From Falsiroseomonas sp038250135 (GTDB lineage Bacteria > Pseudomonadota > Alphaproteobacteria > Acetobacterales > Acetobacteraceae), in contig JBBSCP010000070.1 in NCBI GenBank assembly GCA_038250135.1, positions 1-15,765 on the forward strand: 15,765 nucleotides of DNA, read 5' to 3'. Within the stretch, counting starts at the first letter, position 1. Every line of letters starts with the position of its first letter. This document shows positions 1 through 7,200 of this stretch, in pieces. Position numbers and translations under genes: made by a program. The notes beneath the pieces are model-generated. The model searched no databases. It was given only the letters and a program-made list of their open reading frames with translations, and was not told where the DNA came from.

Positions 1-148
1 AATTCATTTTATGGGCCGAATCGTACCATAGGCGCCAGAAGCGGTAGTGATGATGAGTTCGAATATTTGACGGCTTTCGTCACCCGCTCGGCGGTGGCCT
101 ATCGTGCCGCTCAACGCATTGCAGGCCGGCCGCGCGCGCCGACCTTTG

Positions 149-1531
149 ATGGAGGCCGATCCGTGCTACGTCCCCACCATGGAAACCGCGCTACCGATCC
201 CCCTCGCCATCCTTGTCGGCATCCAAACGCCCGAGGTGGATGACGTCGCTCTTGCCGCCAGCCTCGAAGAGCTGGGGCGCCTGGTGAAGACGCTGGGCTA
301 TGAGGTGGCGGGCAGCGTGTCGCAACGGCGCGAGGGCACTGGCGCTGCCGCCGTGCTGGGCAGCGGCAAGCTCGCGGAACTCGCGGCGTTGACGGGCGGC
401 ACCGGCCTCGTCGGCTCGATGGCGCCGCCGCCGAAATCCAAGGCGCGGCAGCGTTTCGAAGGTGCCGGCGAGACCGCGCCCGCCCCGGCGCCTGAGGAGA
501 AGGCGCCCCGCAAGCCCGAATTCGTGATCGTGGACCACGAGCTTTCGCCGAGCCAGATCCGCAACCTGGAACGCGCCACCGGCGCGCAGGTGCTCGACCG
601 CACCGGAGTCATCGTCGAGATCTTCCACCGCCACGCCAACACGCGCGAGGCGAAGTTGCAGGTCGAGATGGCGCGGCTGAAATACGTCGCACCACGCCTG
701 CGGGAATCCTCTGGCGGTGGCGAGCGCCAGCAGGGGCCAGGTGCGGGCGAATCCACGCTCGACCTCGACCGCCGCAAGATTCGCGACCGGCTGTCGGAGC
801 TGAAGGAACAGCTCGAAGCCGTGCAACGCGACAGCGACCAGCGCCGCTCCGCGCGTCGCGACCAACTGCGCGTCGCGCTGGTCGGCTACACCAACGCGGG
901 CAAATCCTCCCTGATGCGGGCGCTGACCGGCAGCCAGGTGCTCGTGGAGGACAAGCTGTTCGCCACGCTGGACACCACCGTGCGCGTGTTGCAGCCGGAA
1001 ACCCGGCCGCGCGTGCTGGTGTCGGACACGGTCGGCTTCATCAAGCAACTGCCGCACGATCTGGTCGCCTCCTTCCGCTCGACCCTGGCGGAGGCGCTGG
1101 AAGCCTCGCTGCTGCTGTTCGTGGTCGATGCCTCGGACCCCACCCATGAGGCGCAGTTGGAGGTCAGCCGCAGCGTGCTGCGCGAGATCGGGGCGGATGC
1201 CGTGCCCTCGCGCCTTGTGCTGAACAAGATCGACCGGCTCGACGCCACGGCGCGTGCCGACCTGATCGCGAAGCACCCGGACGCGATGCTGCTTTCCGCG
1301 CATGCGCCCGAGGATGTGAGCGCGCTGCGCGATACCATCATCGCGTTCTTCGAGGCTGCGATGGTCGAGGATGTGCTGATCCTTCCCTATGCGAAGCAAG
1401 GGCTGATCGGCGAGGTCTATGAAAGTGCGCGGGTCCTGTCCGAGACCTATGACGAGACCGGGCGCGTGCTGATGGTGCGCGGCCTGCCCGCCGCCATCAC
1501 GCGGCTGCGGCGGAGTCTCGCCGCTACCTGA
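149..1531 (+). CDS. hflX: Ribosome-associated GTPase HflX
   Basis: HflX is a cytoplasmic GTPase that binds the 50S subunit and splits stalled or stressed ribosomes. Seen, numbering from the ATG at 149 (460 aa): the N-terminal HflX domain with GSGK near 71-74 and the conserved DHELSPSQIRNLE block near 129-141, a charged helical linker (205-240), then the G domain with G1 GYTNAGKSS (246-254), G3 DTVGFI (293-298), G4 NKID (359-362) and G5 SAHAPED (383-389). A Pro/Ala/Lys-rich insertion of about 40 residues (82-123) interrupts the N-terminal domain before VIVDHELSP. The usual GPGETQLE stretch is altered to GPGAGESTLD. Start is uncertain: GTG 104, ATG 149 and ATG 179 are in frame and none has a clear Shine-Dalgarno; 179 begins right at the conserved domain. 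The stop overlaps the convergent kinase gene by 8 bp. Identity is secure. Confidence 0.95.
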   Translation: MEADPCYVPTMETALPIPLAILVGIQTPEVDDVALAASLEELGRLVKTLGYEVAGSVSQRREGTGAAAVLGSGKLAELAALTGGTGLVGSMAPPPKSKARQRFEGAGETAPAPAPEEKAPRKPEFVIVDHELSPSQIRNLERATGAQVLDRTGVIVEIFHRHANTREAKLQVEMARLKYVAPRLRESSGGGERQQGPGAGESTLDLDRRKIRDRLSELKEQLEAVQRDSDQRRSARRDQLRVALVGYTNAGKSSLMRALTGSQVLVEDKLFATLDTTVRVLQPETRPRVLVSDTVGFIKQLPHDLVASFRSTLAEALEASLLLFVVDASDPTHEAQLEVSRSVLREIGADAVPSRLVLNKIDRLDATARADLIAKHPDAMLLSAHAPEDVSALRDTIIAFFEAAMVEDVLILPYAKQGLIGEVYESARVLSETYDETGRVLMVRGLPAAITRLRRSLAAT

Positions 1532-2609
1532 TCGCCTCGGGCGAAGCGTTCTCGCGCGCGAAGCGGATCGTCACCCGCACCCCCTCGTCTGGCGACGAGG
1601 ATACCTCGACCTTCGCGCCCGCATTCTGCCGCAACGACTGCACGATCAGCGCGCCGAGGCGGCCGGAGGTGGGCCAGGCGGTACCTGGCGGCAAGCCGAT
1701 TCCATCGTCGGCAATGGTGACCTCGCAGCCCTGCTCATCGACCAGGCTGTGCAGGGTCACGGTGCCGCCCGGGCGGCCCACGAAGGCGTGCTTCAGCGCA
1801 TTGGTCATCACCTCGTTCACGACCAACCCTGCCGGCATGGCGACGTTGACCGAGACCGGCCAGGTATCGACCTTCAGATCGAGCCGGATGCCCTCGACGG
1901 CATGCGCCTTCATGACCGCCGAGGCGATCTGGCTCAGATAGACGCCCAGATCGATGCTGCCGGCCTCACCCTCCTCGGAGAGCGTGTCGTACAGCAACGC
2001 GAGGGCGCCGACCCGGCCGGCCAGCAGGGCGAAAGTCTCGCCGGCCTCGCCATGCGGCGCATGGTGGCTTTCCATCCGAATCAGCGAAGTGATGAGCTGA
2101 AGGTTGTTCTTCATGCGGTGCTGCAATTCGCGCAGCAGCAGGTCCTTCTTGTGGAATTCCTCCGCCTGCGAAAGGCGGGCGCGGTTGACCGCAGCCAAGG
2201 CCAATAGCCGGAAGGCGTCCGTGCCGTTGTCATCCCGGATGACGTTCGACCAGACATCGACGGTGAGGCCTCCCTCGCCCCCCTCGGGTCCCATCCGGAA
2301 GGTACCGACATGGTCGTCGCCGGCGGGAATGGCGTCGGCGAGGCGGCGTTCATCGCCTTCGGCGCTGGCAATGGCCTTCAGCTCGCTCCAGGGGCGCCCG
2401 AGCAGTTCCGCGGCCGGCTGGCCGGAAAGGCGTTCGAATTCGAGATTGGCGTAGGTGACGCGCTCCTGTGGGTGCAACGCCGCCACGGCGATGGCGAAGG
2501 GGATGTGATCGAGGAACTGCTTGAAGCGATCGCTGTTGAGTGCCAAGGCGAGGTCAGGGGCGCCCAACATCTCCGTCAGCGGCGTGGGCATCGGATCGGC
2601 CGTCGTCAT
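1524..2609 (-). CDS. PAS-domain sensor histidine kinase, HisKA_2 type
   Basis: Predicted soluble sensor histidine kinase of 361 aa with no membrane segment. A PAS-like domain (about 28-145; YANLEFERLSG and ELLGRPW motifs) leads into a HisKA_2 dimerisation/phosphoacceptor helix with LRELQHRMKNNLQ, phosphoacceptor His164, and a HATPase_c domain with N-box NEVMTNALKHAF (265-276) and G1 box DDGIGLPPG (301-309). Such kinases usually signal to PhyR-like or single-domain response regulators; none lies beside it, so it looks orphan here. The PAS lacks the LOV flavin-binding NCRFLQ motif, so the signal is unknown. ATG 2609 is chosen over the longer open frame (to 3125) because GAGG lies 7 nt upstream and the preceding residues look non-coding. 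Convergent with hflX, with 8 bp of 3' overlap. Confidence 0.9.
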   Translation of the reverse strand: MTTADPMPTPLTEMLGAPDLALALNSDRFKQFLDHIPFAIAVAALHPQERVTYANLEFERLSGQPAAELLGRPWSELKAIASAEGDERRLADAIPAGDDHVGTFRMGPEGGEGGLTVDVWSNVIRDDNGTDAFRLLALAAVNRARLSQAEEFHKKDLLLRELQHRMKNNLQLITSLIRMESHHAPHGEAGETFALLAGRVGALALLYDTLSEEGEAGSIDLGVYLSQIASAVMKAHAVEGIRLDLKVDTWPVSVNVAMPAGLVVNEVMTNALKHAFVGRPGGTVTLHSLVDEQGCEVTIADDGIGLPPGTAWPTSGRLGALIVQSLRQNAGAKVEVSSSPDEGVRVTIRFARENASPEAIR

Positions 2610-2678
2610 GGGAAACCTCAAAGTGGCGGTCGCCGTCGCGACGGGCGCCGGCTTTGCCGTGATGGGACCGTGGAGAGT

Positions 2679-2707
2679 TGAATAGGCGGCGCGGGGCCAA
2701 GAGGCAA
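2679..2707 (-). promoter_or_regulatory. Candidate sigma70-type promoter of the kinase gene
   Basis: Read on the minus strand: TTGCCT (2707-2702), a 17-bp spacer, then TATTCA (2684-2679). The start codon at 2609 would then have a leader of about 60 nt. Spacing is canonical and the sequence match moderate; prediction only. Confidence 0.4.
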
Positions 2708-2763
2708 GCAGCGCGAGCATCGAGGTGGACTTGCGCCTGCCCTTGGTTGCGCTCGGAGCCCGA

Positions 2764-3033
2764 TCACTCCAGCCTGAACAGATCCGCATCAGGATCGGGC
2801 AGGTGCCGAATGGCGCGGCTGCCGTTGCCGCCAAACCCCATCGCCAGTGCGGCGCACCGGGCACTTCGCCGTTCGCCGGCAGGCCGTTGCACTTTCGCCA
2901 AAGCAACCAACCCGGGCGCAGGCCGGCACCGTATCGACCGCAGCTTCGGCGCCTGCGCCTCGTCGATGGCCTGCAGCGAGGTGCGGCGCGGGCGGGAGGC
3001 CGTGCGGCCAGGCGTCCGCTTCCTCTGACGGCA
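2764..3033 (-). pseudogene. Possible 3' remnant of an unrecognised gene
   Basis: The roughly 590-bp stretch between the kinase start and the esterase start has no convincing intact gene. On the minus strand an 89-codon frame bounded by TGA at 3034-3036 and TGA at 2764-2766 has protein-like composition, with SLQAIDEAQAPKLRS in the middle, FGGNGSRAIRHLPD near the end and a natural-looking terminus DPDADLFRLE. It has no ATG near its 5' end, and in a neighbouring frame upstream there is another protein-like stretch (LAENDAVRGSGRLAARPP). A gene truncated or frameshifted at its 5' part would look like this. No family is recognised; chance in a GC-rich genome is a real alternative. Confidence 0.25.
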
Positions 3034-3199
3034 TCATTCTCCGCCAGGCAAAGCGCTCCTGGTGGCATGGTTGCAAGGCCTCCGAGGTATCGCGCCATTC
3101 CGGCGAATTTGGTGCAACGCAGCATCTGGCGCGGCGTTGGGCGCTTCGTGGACCACAGATGGACCGACGAATATGCCGCCAGCCCGCCGAAATCCGCTG

Positions 3200-4285
3200 A
3201 TGAGTGCCTGGCTGAGCCTGGCGAACCGCGCCGCCGATACCGGCCGCGACGACGCCTCGCTCGCCGCAGGGCCGTCCCTGACGGTGCCCGCCAGGATATT
3301 CAAGGGTCTCGGACGGGCCGCGTCGCGCATGATGAGTGTCGCCTTGCCCCTGTCCGACCCGGCAGATGGACGCGGCGGCACAGCAGGGCGTGTCACCGAA
3401 ATCGCGGATTTCGGCTCCAACCCAGGCGGCCTGCGCATGCTCGTTTATGCGCCGCCGAGGACGCCGCGAGCGGGTGCGCCACTCATCGTTGTTCTGCACG
3501 GCTGTCGCCAGGGCGCCGAGAGCTTCGCGGCCTCGGCAGGATGGATCGATGTGGCCAGAACGCTGGGTGTACCCCTTGTGCTGCCCGAACAGGTCAGCGC
3601 CAACAACCGCAACCGCTGCTTCAACTGGTACCGCCCCGGCGATGTCCGCCGCGGGCGTGGTGAGGCGATGTCCATCCGCCAGATGGTCCGTACCGCGACG
3701 ACGCGTTTCGGGTCCAACCGCCGCCGCGTCTACATCGTGGGTCTCTCCGCCGGCGGAGCGATGGCCGCGGCCATGCTCGCCTCCTATCCGGCGGTCTTCG
3801 CCGCCGGTGCAGTGGTCGCGGGGATGCCGGTCGGCTCGGCGAACACCTCGGCCATGGCGCTGCTGCGCATGCATCGCGGCGAGCCACTCCAGACGCGAAT
3901 TGGCCTGGTCGCCGCCCTGCGGGCAAGCACGCCCACGCGCGGCACCCGGCCCTGGCCGCGGCTATCCATCTGGCAGGGCGAGCGCGACCGGACCGTGAAT
4001 CCGGCCAATGCGGAGCTGCTGGCCGCGCAGTGGAGCGGCGTTCATGGCTTCGAAGCCGAGCCGACCACCGACGCCGTGGCGGCACCGGGTCTGCGTCACC
4101 GAAGCTGGGTCAAGGGCGGCGTGGCCGCGGTGGAACTGTGGACGATTGCCGACATGGCGCACGGCTTCCCCATCGACGCGCGTGAGCCCGGCGGTGGCCG
4201 GCCCGGACCCTGGGTGGTCGATGCCAAGATCGCTGGCGCGCGCCGGATCGCTGCCTTCTGGGGGCTCGAACCACGGCGTTCCTGA
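3200..4285 (+). CDS. PHB depolymerase-family esterase (alpha/beta hydrolase)
   Basis: Alpha/beta-hydrolase of the Esterase_PHB (LpqC/poly(3-hydroxybutyrate) depolymerase-like) family, 361 aa from ATG 3200. Visible: oxyanion-hole strand VVLHGCRQGAESF (98-110), the family block NRCFNWY (138-144), lipase box GLSAG with nucleophile Ser183, acid Asp263 in WQGERDRTV, and His321 in ADMAHGFP, giving a complete Ser-Asp-His triad. Cys102 and Cys140 are placed as in relatives. No signal peptide is seen at the chosen start, so the enzyme may be intracellular; the substrate (short-chain-length PHA oligomer or another hydrophobic ester) cannot be told from sequence. Starts at 3062, 3173 and 3200 are all in frame without a strong ribosome site; 3200 is preferred because upstream residues are low-complexity and unlike the family. 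Monocistronic in appearance. Confidence 0.88.
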   Translation: MSAWLSLANRAADTGRDDASLAAGPSLTVPARIFKGLGRAASRMMSVALPLSDPADGRGGTAGRVTEIADFGSNPGGLRMLVYAPPRTPRAGAPLIVVLHGCRQGAESFAASAGWIDVARTLGVPLVLPEQVSANNRNRCFNWYRPGDVRRGRGEAMSIRQMVRTATTRFGSNRRRVYIVGLSAGGAMAAAMLASYPAVFAAGAVVAGMPVGSANTSAMALLRMHRGEPLQTRIGLVAALRASTPTRGTRPWPRLSIWQGERDRTVNPANAELLAAQWSGVHGFEAEPTTDAVAAPGLRHRSWVKGGVAAVELWTIADMAHGFPIDAREPGGGRPGPWVVDAKIAGARRIAAFWGLEPRRS

Positions 4286-4367
4286 CCGGACCGGTCTGTC
4301 GCCACCGTGAACATCGATGGCACAGCCAAAAGCAACCTATCCTCCTCCAAAGCATTGTTGTGAACAG

Positions 4368-4388
4368 GCGCCTCCAGGACGGAGGCGC
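4368..4388. terminator. 8-bp inverted repeat between esterase and secreted-protein genes
   Basis: Perfect repeat GCGCCTCC / GGAGGCGC around a 5-nt AGGAC loop, followed by TTT. It lies 82 bp after the esterase stop and 32 bp before the next start codon. It could terminate the esterase transcript or fold in the leader of the downstream gene; the short T run makes termination only plausible. Confidence 0.4.
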
Positions 4389-4420
4389 TTTCGGACAAGA
4401 TCGTATCGGAGGAAATTCTT

Positions 4421-4948
4421 ATGAATTCCGCGAGAGTTGGCTTGATGATTTTCGGCGCCATTGCTTCGGCGACCGCCTCGGCGCAGACGACCCCATCCCA
4501 ATCACCCCCGTCTCAATTCCCCCCGTCCCAGTCGCCCACGTTCCAGTCGCTCCCGTCCCAGTCAACGACGTCCCAGTCAACGACGTCCACGCCGCCCGCG
4601 GTCTTGAGCCCCTCAGGCCCCGGACCGCGCTCCGAGGCGCCGCGGGAAGGCATCGTCGATGCGGCGATGCTCGAATCCGGCGCCAATAGCTTCACCGAGG
4701 GCCAGGCGAGCGGCCGGTTCGAGGCTGCGGGCTTCACGGCCATCCAGGGCCTGAACAAGGATGAAGCCGGCTTCTGGCGCGGCCGCGGCATGCGCAATGG
4801 CGCCACCACCGACCTCGCGATGGATTTTCGCGGCCGGATCGCGGTGGGACCGGCCGCGGCCGCGCTGCCGACCGCCACGTCGCGGGCGACGTCGCCCACA
4901 GACAGGACCTTTGCTCCCTCCACCGGCACCGTGACGCCCACGCGCTGA
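4421..4948 (+). CDS. Small exported hypothetical protein with SQ-rich pentapeptide repeats
   Basis: 175 aa, with a strong ribosome site GGAGGA at 4408-4413, 7 nt before ATG. The N-terminus is a classical signal peptide (hydrophobic 6-18, likely SPase I cleavage after ASA-21), so a periplasmic or secreted product is expected. Residues 23-56 form degenerate pentapeptides of the type PPSQS/TTSQS (15-bp DNA repeat). Residues 76-143 look like a folded domain (VDAAMLESGANSFTEGQA, then GFTAIQGLNKDEAGFWRGR, then DLAMDFRGRI), with a loose resemblance to small PepSY-like domains of Rhodospirillales; that assignment is from memory and weak. The C-terminal 30 residues are Thr/Pro/Ala-rich. It lies 38 bp upstream of the stress-protein gene, suggesting co-transcription. 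Function unknown. Confidence 0.8.
   Translation: MNSARVGLMIFGAIASATASAQTTPSQSPPSQFPPSQSPTFQSLPSQSTTSQSTTSTPPAVLSPSGPGPRSEAPREGIVDAAMLESGANSFTEGQASGRFEAAGFTAIQGLNKDEAGFWRGRGMRNGATTDLAMDFRGRIAVGPAAAALPTATSRATSPTDRTFAPSTGTVTPTR
4489..4590 (+). repeat. 15-bp in-frame tandem repeat, about 7 units
   Basis: Degenerate units of the form CCCGTCCCAGTCnnn repeat with a 15-bp period, encoding xPSQS pentapeptides in the exported protein. The last two complete units are identical over GACGTCCCAGTCAAC-type sequence while the earlier ones have drifted, as expected for slippage-generated repeats. Because 15 is a multiple of three, copy-number change would keep the frame. Confidence 0.8.
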
Positions 4949-4986
4949 CACCCGTTTCGTCGAGACACAGAACAAGGAACACTTTG

Positions 4987-5676
4987 ATGACCATGCAAAC
5001 CCAGACCAAAATGTTCGATACCCACGCACAGGCCGCGGCCGCCGTTCGCGACCTTGAGGCAGGCGGCTTCTCGGACGATGAGATCAGCATCGTAGCAAAT
5101 GGCTCGCCTGCCGCGTCCACCAGCCACGCCGCGTCCACCAGCGACATGGCAGCGGATGAGGAGGAGACCAGCGGCACAGGAGTCGGCGCTTCGGTCGGCA
5201 CGATTGTCGGCGGCAGCGTCGGATTGCTTGCCGGCCTTGGCGCGCTCGCGATTCCTGGCGTCGGGCCGATCGTGGCAGCCGGATGGATCGTTGCCCTGGT
5301 GACCGGTGCCGGCGCCGGCGCGGCGGCCGGTGGACTTATGGGGTCGCTGACCGGCTCGGGCATCGATGAGAAGTCGGCGCATGTCTATGCTGAAGGCGTG
5401 CGGCGCGGCGGCACGCTCGTGACCGTCCGCACCGAAGACAGCCATGCCGGCCAGGTGGCGAGCATCCTCGCGCGCCACGACTCGGTCGACATCTCCGCGC
5501 GCGAGGCGGAATACCGTGCCAGCGGCTGGAACGGCTACCGCGAGAGTGATCACGCGGTGCTGACGGCCGGCCACTCCACCAACCCGCCTGGCACCATGGC
5601 AAGCCGCGGTGTGGACGATGTGGCTGGCACCAACATCAGCGGCGCCCGCCCGGAAAACACGGCGCGCCGAGCCTGA
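4987..5676 (+). CDS. General stress protein 17M/YflT-like protein with glycine-zipper core
   Basis: 229 aa from ATG 4987; AAGGA sits at 4974-4978, 8 nt upstream, favouring it over TTG 4984 and ATG 4993. Residues 8-38 (MFDTHAQAAAAVRDLEAGGF then DDEISIVANG) match the heat-induced stress protein YflT / general stress protein 17M N-terminal domain. Residues 64-124 form a Gly/Ala-rich zipper with a membrane-compatible hairpin (VGLLAGLGALAIPGVGPI; GWIVALVTGAGAGAAAGG). A second alpha/beta segment (127-172; VYAEGVRRGGTLVTVRT) mirrors the first, as in relatives where two such segments flank a glycine-zipper loop. The C-terminal 55 residues look disordered. Role: stress-associated, biochemical function undefined. 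Its neighbour is the exported repeat protein 38 bp upstream. A 15-bp direct repeat (GCCGCGTCCACCAGC, spaced 18 bp) lies near codons 42-52. Confidence 0.8.
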   Translation: MTMQTQTKMFDTHAQAAAAVRDLEAGGFSDDEISIVANGSPAASTSHAASTSDMAADEEETSGTGVGASVGTIVGGSVGLLAGLGALAIPGVGPIVAAGWIVALVTGAGAGAAAGGLMGSLTGSGIDEKSAHVYAEGVRRGGTLVTVRTEDSHAGQVASILARHDSVDISAREAEYRASGWNGYRESDHAVLTAGHSTNPPGTMASRGVDDVAGTNISGARPENTARRA

Positions 5677-5705
5677 TTGGACGGGCCACGTAACGGGTCG
5701 GTTGT

Positions 5706-5734
5706 CACCGCGGCGTGCACAGCGCGCCGCGGTG
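5706..5734. terminator. Strong hairpin between convergent genes
   Basis: Perfect 10-bp stem CACCGCGGCG / CGCCGCGGTG with a 9-nt loop, 29 bp after the stress-protein stop and 17 bp after the convergent kinase stop. Position and all-GC-rich symmetry suit a bidirectional transcription stop. There is no T tract on either side, so it may act with Rho or as an RNA 3'-end stabiliser. Confidence 0.6.
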
Positions 5735-5751
5735 TAGCCCATTGCGGTGTT

Positions 5752-7200
5752 TCACGCCGGACCTGCGCTTTTGGCCAAACCCAACACCCGCCGCTCGGTG
5801 GGCGTGAGCGCCGAGGGCTTGGCGATACTCGTGCGCAGCGCGGCATCCGCCCACAGCACGCCATGCAGAAGCGGATCAGCATCGTGCCGACCGGCCCGCA
5901 GGGCAGTGACAAGCTGCGCCATGGTCTCACCCCTCGCCTGCGCCTGCACGGCCTTCGCGCTCGCGGCGAGCCAGGCGCCCTGCTCGGCCTCACGCGCCGC
6001 CATTCGGATCGCGGCTGCAACCATCAGCGCGGCATAGCGCGCGTCGCCTGAAACGGCAGGCAGCACGGCATCGTCGAGGGTGCGCTGCGCGATGTCGAGC
6101 AGCGCGCTGCCGGCTGTCTCGGGATGCAGCGAGAATTCGGGCTTTGGCAGCAACCGCCCTGCGTCGGGCATTGCCAGCGCCCCGGCCGCACCATCGCGCC
6201 AGTTTCGCGGCGCCGTGGCGCGCAGGGCGGTGAGTTCGAGCTCCGCCGCGAGCCGGCCGGTCAGGGCCAGTTCGAGCGAGGGCTCAACGCCGGAGCCATG
6301 GCGCCAGCCCTGGGCCAGGGCGATCGTCGCCCAGCGCAGATGCGCCACGACCTCCCAATACCGGACCGCCGCGTCATCCACCGGCGTGCCGGCGACCTCC
6401 TCGTAGCCCGCGTAGAAGGGCGCGCGCGGCGCGATGCCGCCGGCCTCCAGATCGGCCCGGCCGAAGCGCCAGCAGGCGGCGCAGAACCAGCCCAGATCGG
6501 CCATCGGATCGCCCCAGCCGGCGAACTCCCAGTCGAGGATTGCGCTCAGCCCCCGCGCATCGACCAGGTAGTTGCCGGTGCGGAAGTCGCGATGCGTCAG
6601 CACCACGCGCGCGGTTGCCGGCGCATGGCGTTCCGCCCAGCGCAGCGCCCATTCCAGCCCCGGCCGCGCGGCGCCGAGGGCGTCGAGCCCGGCGCGCACG
6701 CGGTCGATCTCCGCCTGCGCCGGCTGGTCCGGTGGCGGCCCGAGGAAGGCGAGGTCGGGCCGTGGTGGGGCGATGCGATGCAGCCGCGCCAACTCGGCAC
6801 CAAGCCGGCCCGCCAGCGCCTCACGGTCCGGCGCCAGCGCGAGGTCCTTCACCACGCGCGGCCCGAAGCCGATGCCCTCGCACTTCGCCATGAGCAGGAA
6901 GGGGCCGCCGACAACGTCGCGGTCGGTGCACAGCGCCATGGGTGCGGGCACCGTGACACCCGCCTCCTGCGCCGCGCGCAGCAGCGCAAATTCGGCGGCG
7001 CGGCCATGGCTTTCGGCGACGCCGGCGGCAGCGTCGCGGCGCAGCACCAACTCGGTGCCGGCCGCATCGTCGAGCCGCAGCAGCCAATTCTGCTGGATCG
7101 CGCCGCCGGACAGACGCTTTGCGCTGTGGATGCGGCACACGCCGCCCAACTGCGCCGATAGCCACGCCTCCAGCGGCGCGAGGTCGTCGGCCAGCTTCAC
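5752..7200 (-). CDS. APH-family acyl kinase with fused C-terminal DUF6285/LvaB-like domain (LvaA-LvaB fusion)
   Basis: 482 aa, GTG start, overlapping the ACAD stop by 4 bp (GTGA, 7197-7200), so translation is coupled. Residues 1-335 form a phosphotransferase (APH) fold: glycine-rich SGGAIQQNW (31-39), Brenner motif THRDFRTGNYL with catalytic Asp205 and Asn210, and metal-binding Asp223 in ILDWEFAGWGDP. This subfamily is the kinase of ACAD10/11 and of bacterial LvaA, which phosphorylates 4-hydroxyacyl-CoA rather than aminoglycosides. Residues 355-480 form an extra helical domain (ALLDIAQRTLDDAVLPAVSG, then RYAALMVAAAIRMAARE) resembling DUF6285, which is usually a separate small protein encoded beside the kinase. 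LvaB of Pseudomonas putida is such a partner, required for LvaA. I infer a natural LvaA-LvaB fusion. Not an antibiotic-resistance gene by context. Confidence 0.85.
   Translation of the reverse strand: MKLADDLAPLEAWLSAQLGGVCRIHSAKRLSGGAIQQNWLLRLDDAAGTELVLRRDAAAGVAESHGRAAEFALLRAAQEAGVTVPAPMALCTDRDVVGGPFLLMAKCEGIGFGPRVVKDLALAPDREALAGRLGAELARLHRIAPPRPDLAFLGPPPDQPAQAEIDRVRAGLDALGAARPGLEWALRWAERHAPATARVVLTHRDFRTGNYLVDARGLSAILDWEFAGWGDPMADLGWFCAACWRFGRADLEAGGIAPRAPFYAGYEEVAGTPVDDAAVRYWEVVAHLRWATIALAQGWRHGSGVEPSLELALTGRLAAELELTALRATAPRNWRDGAAGALAMPDAGRLLPKPEFSLHPETAGSALLDIAQRTLDDAVLPAVSGDARYAALMVAAAIRMAAREAEQGAWLAASAKAVQAQARGETMAQLVTALRAGRHDADPLLHGVLWADAALRTSIAKPSALTPTERRVLGLAKSAGPA

Noticed and set aside
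1..243. Frame 1 is open from the left edge to TGA 241-243, as if an upstream gene ended inside hflX
   Set aside because: The composition (Arg/Pro/His-rich end reading the antisense-like frame of hflX) is not protein-like and no family is recognised.
191..1399. Long minus-strand frame antisense to hflX
   Set aside because: Arg/His/Gln-rich shadow of a well-supported GTPase gene.
2725..3874. Long overlapping frames on both strands around the esterase 5' half
   Set aside because: Low-complexity Arg/Pro/Ala composition; the esterase frame carries all catalytic motifs.
5752..7200. Reading the kinase as an aminoglycoside-resistance enzyme
   Set aside because: The APH fold is shared, but the translational coupling to an ACAD10/11-like gene and the C-terminal domain fit acyl-CoA metabolism.
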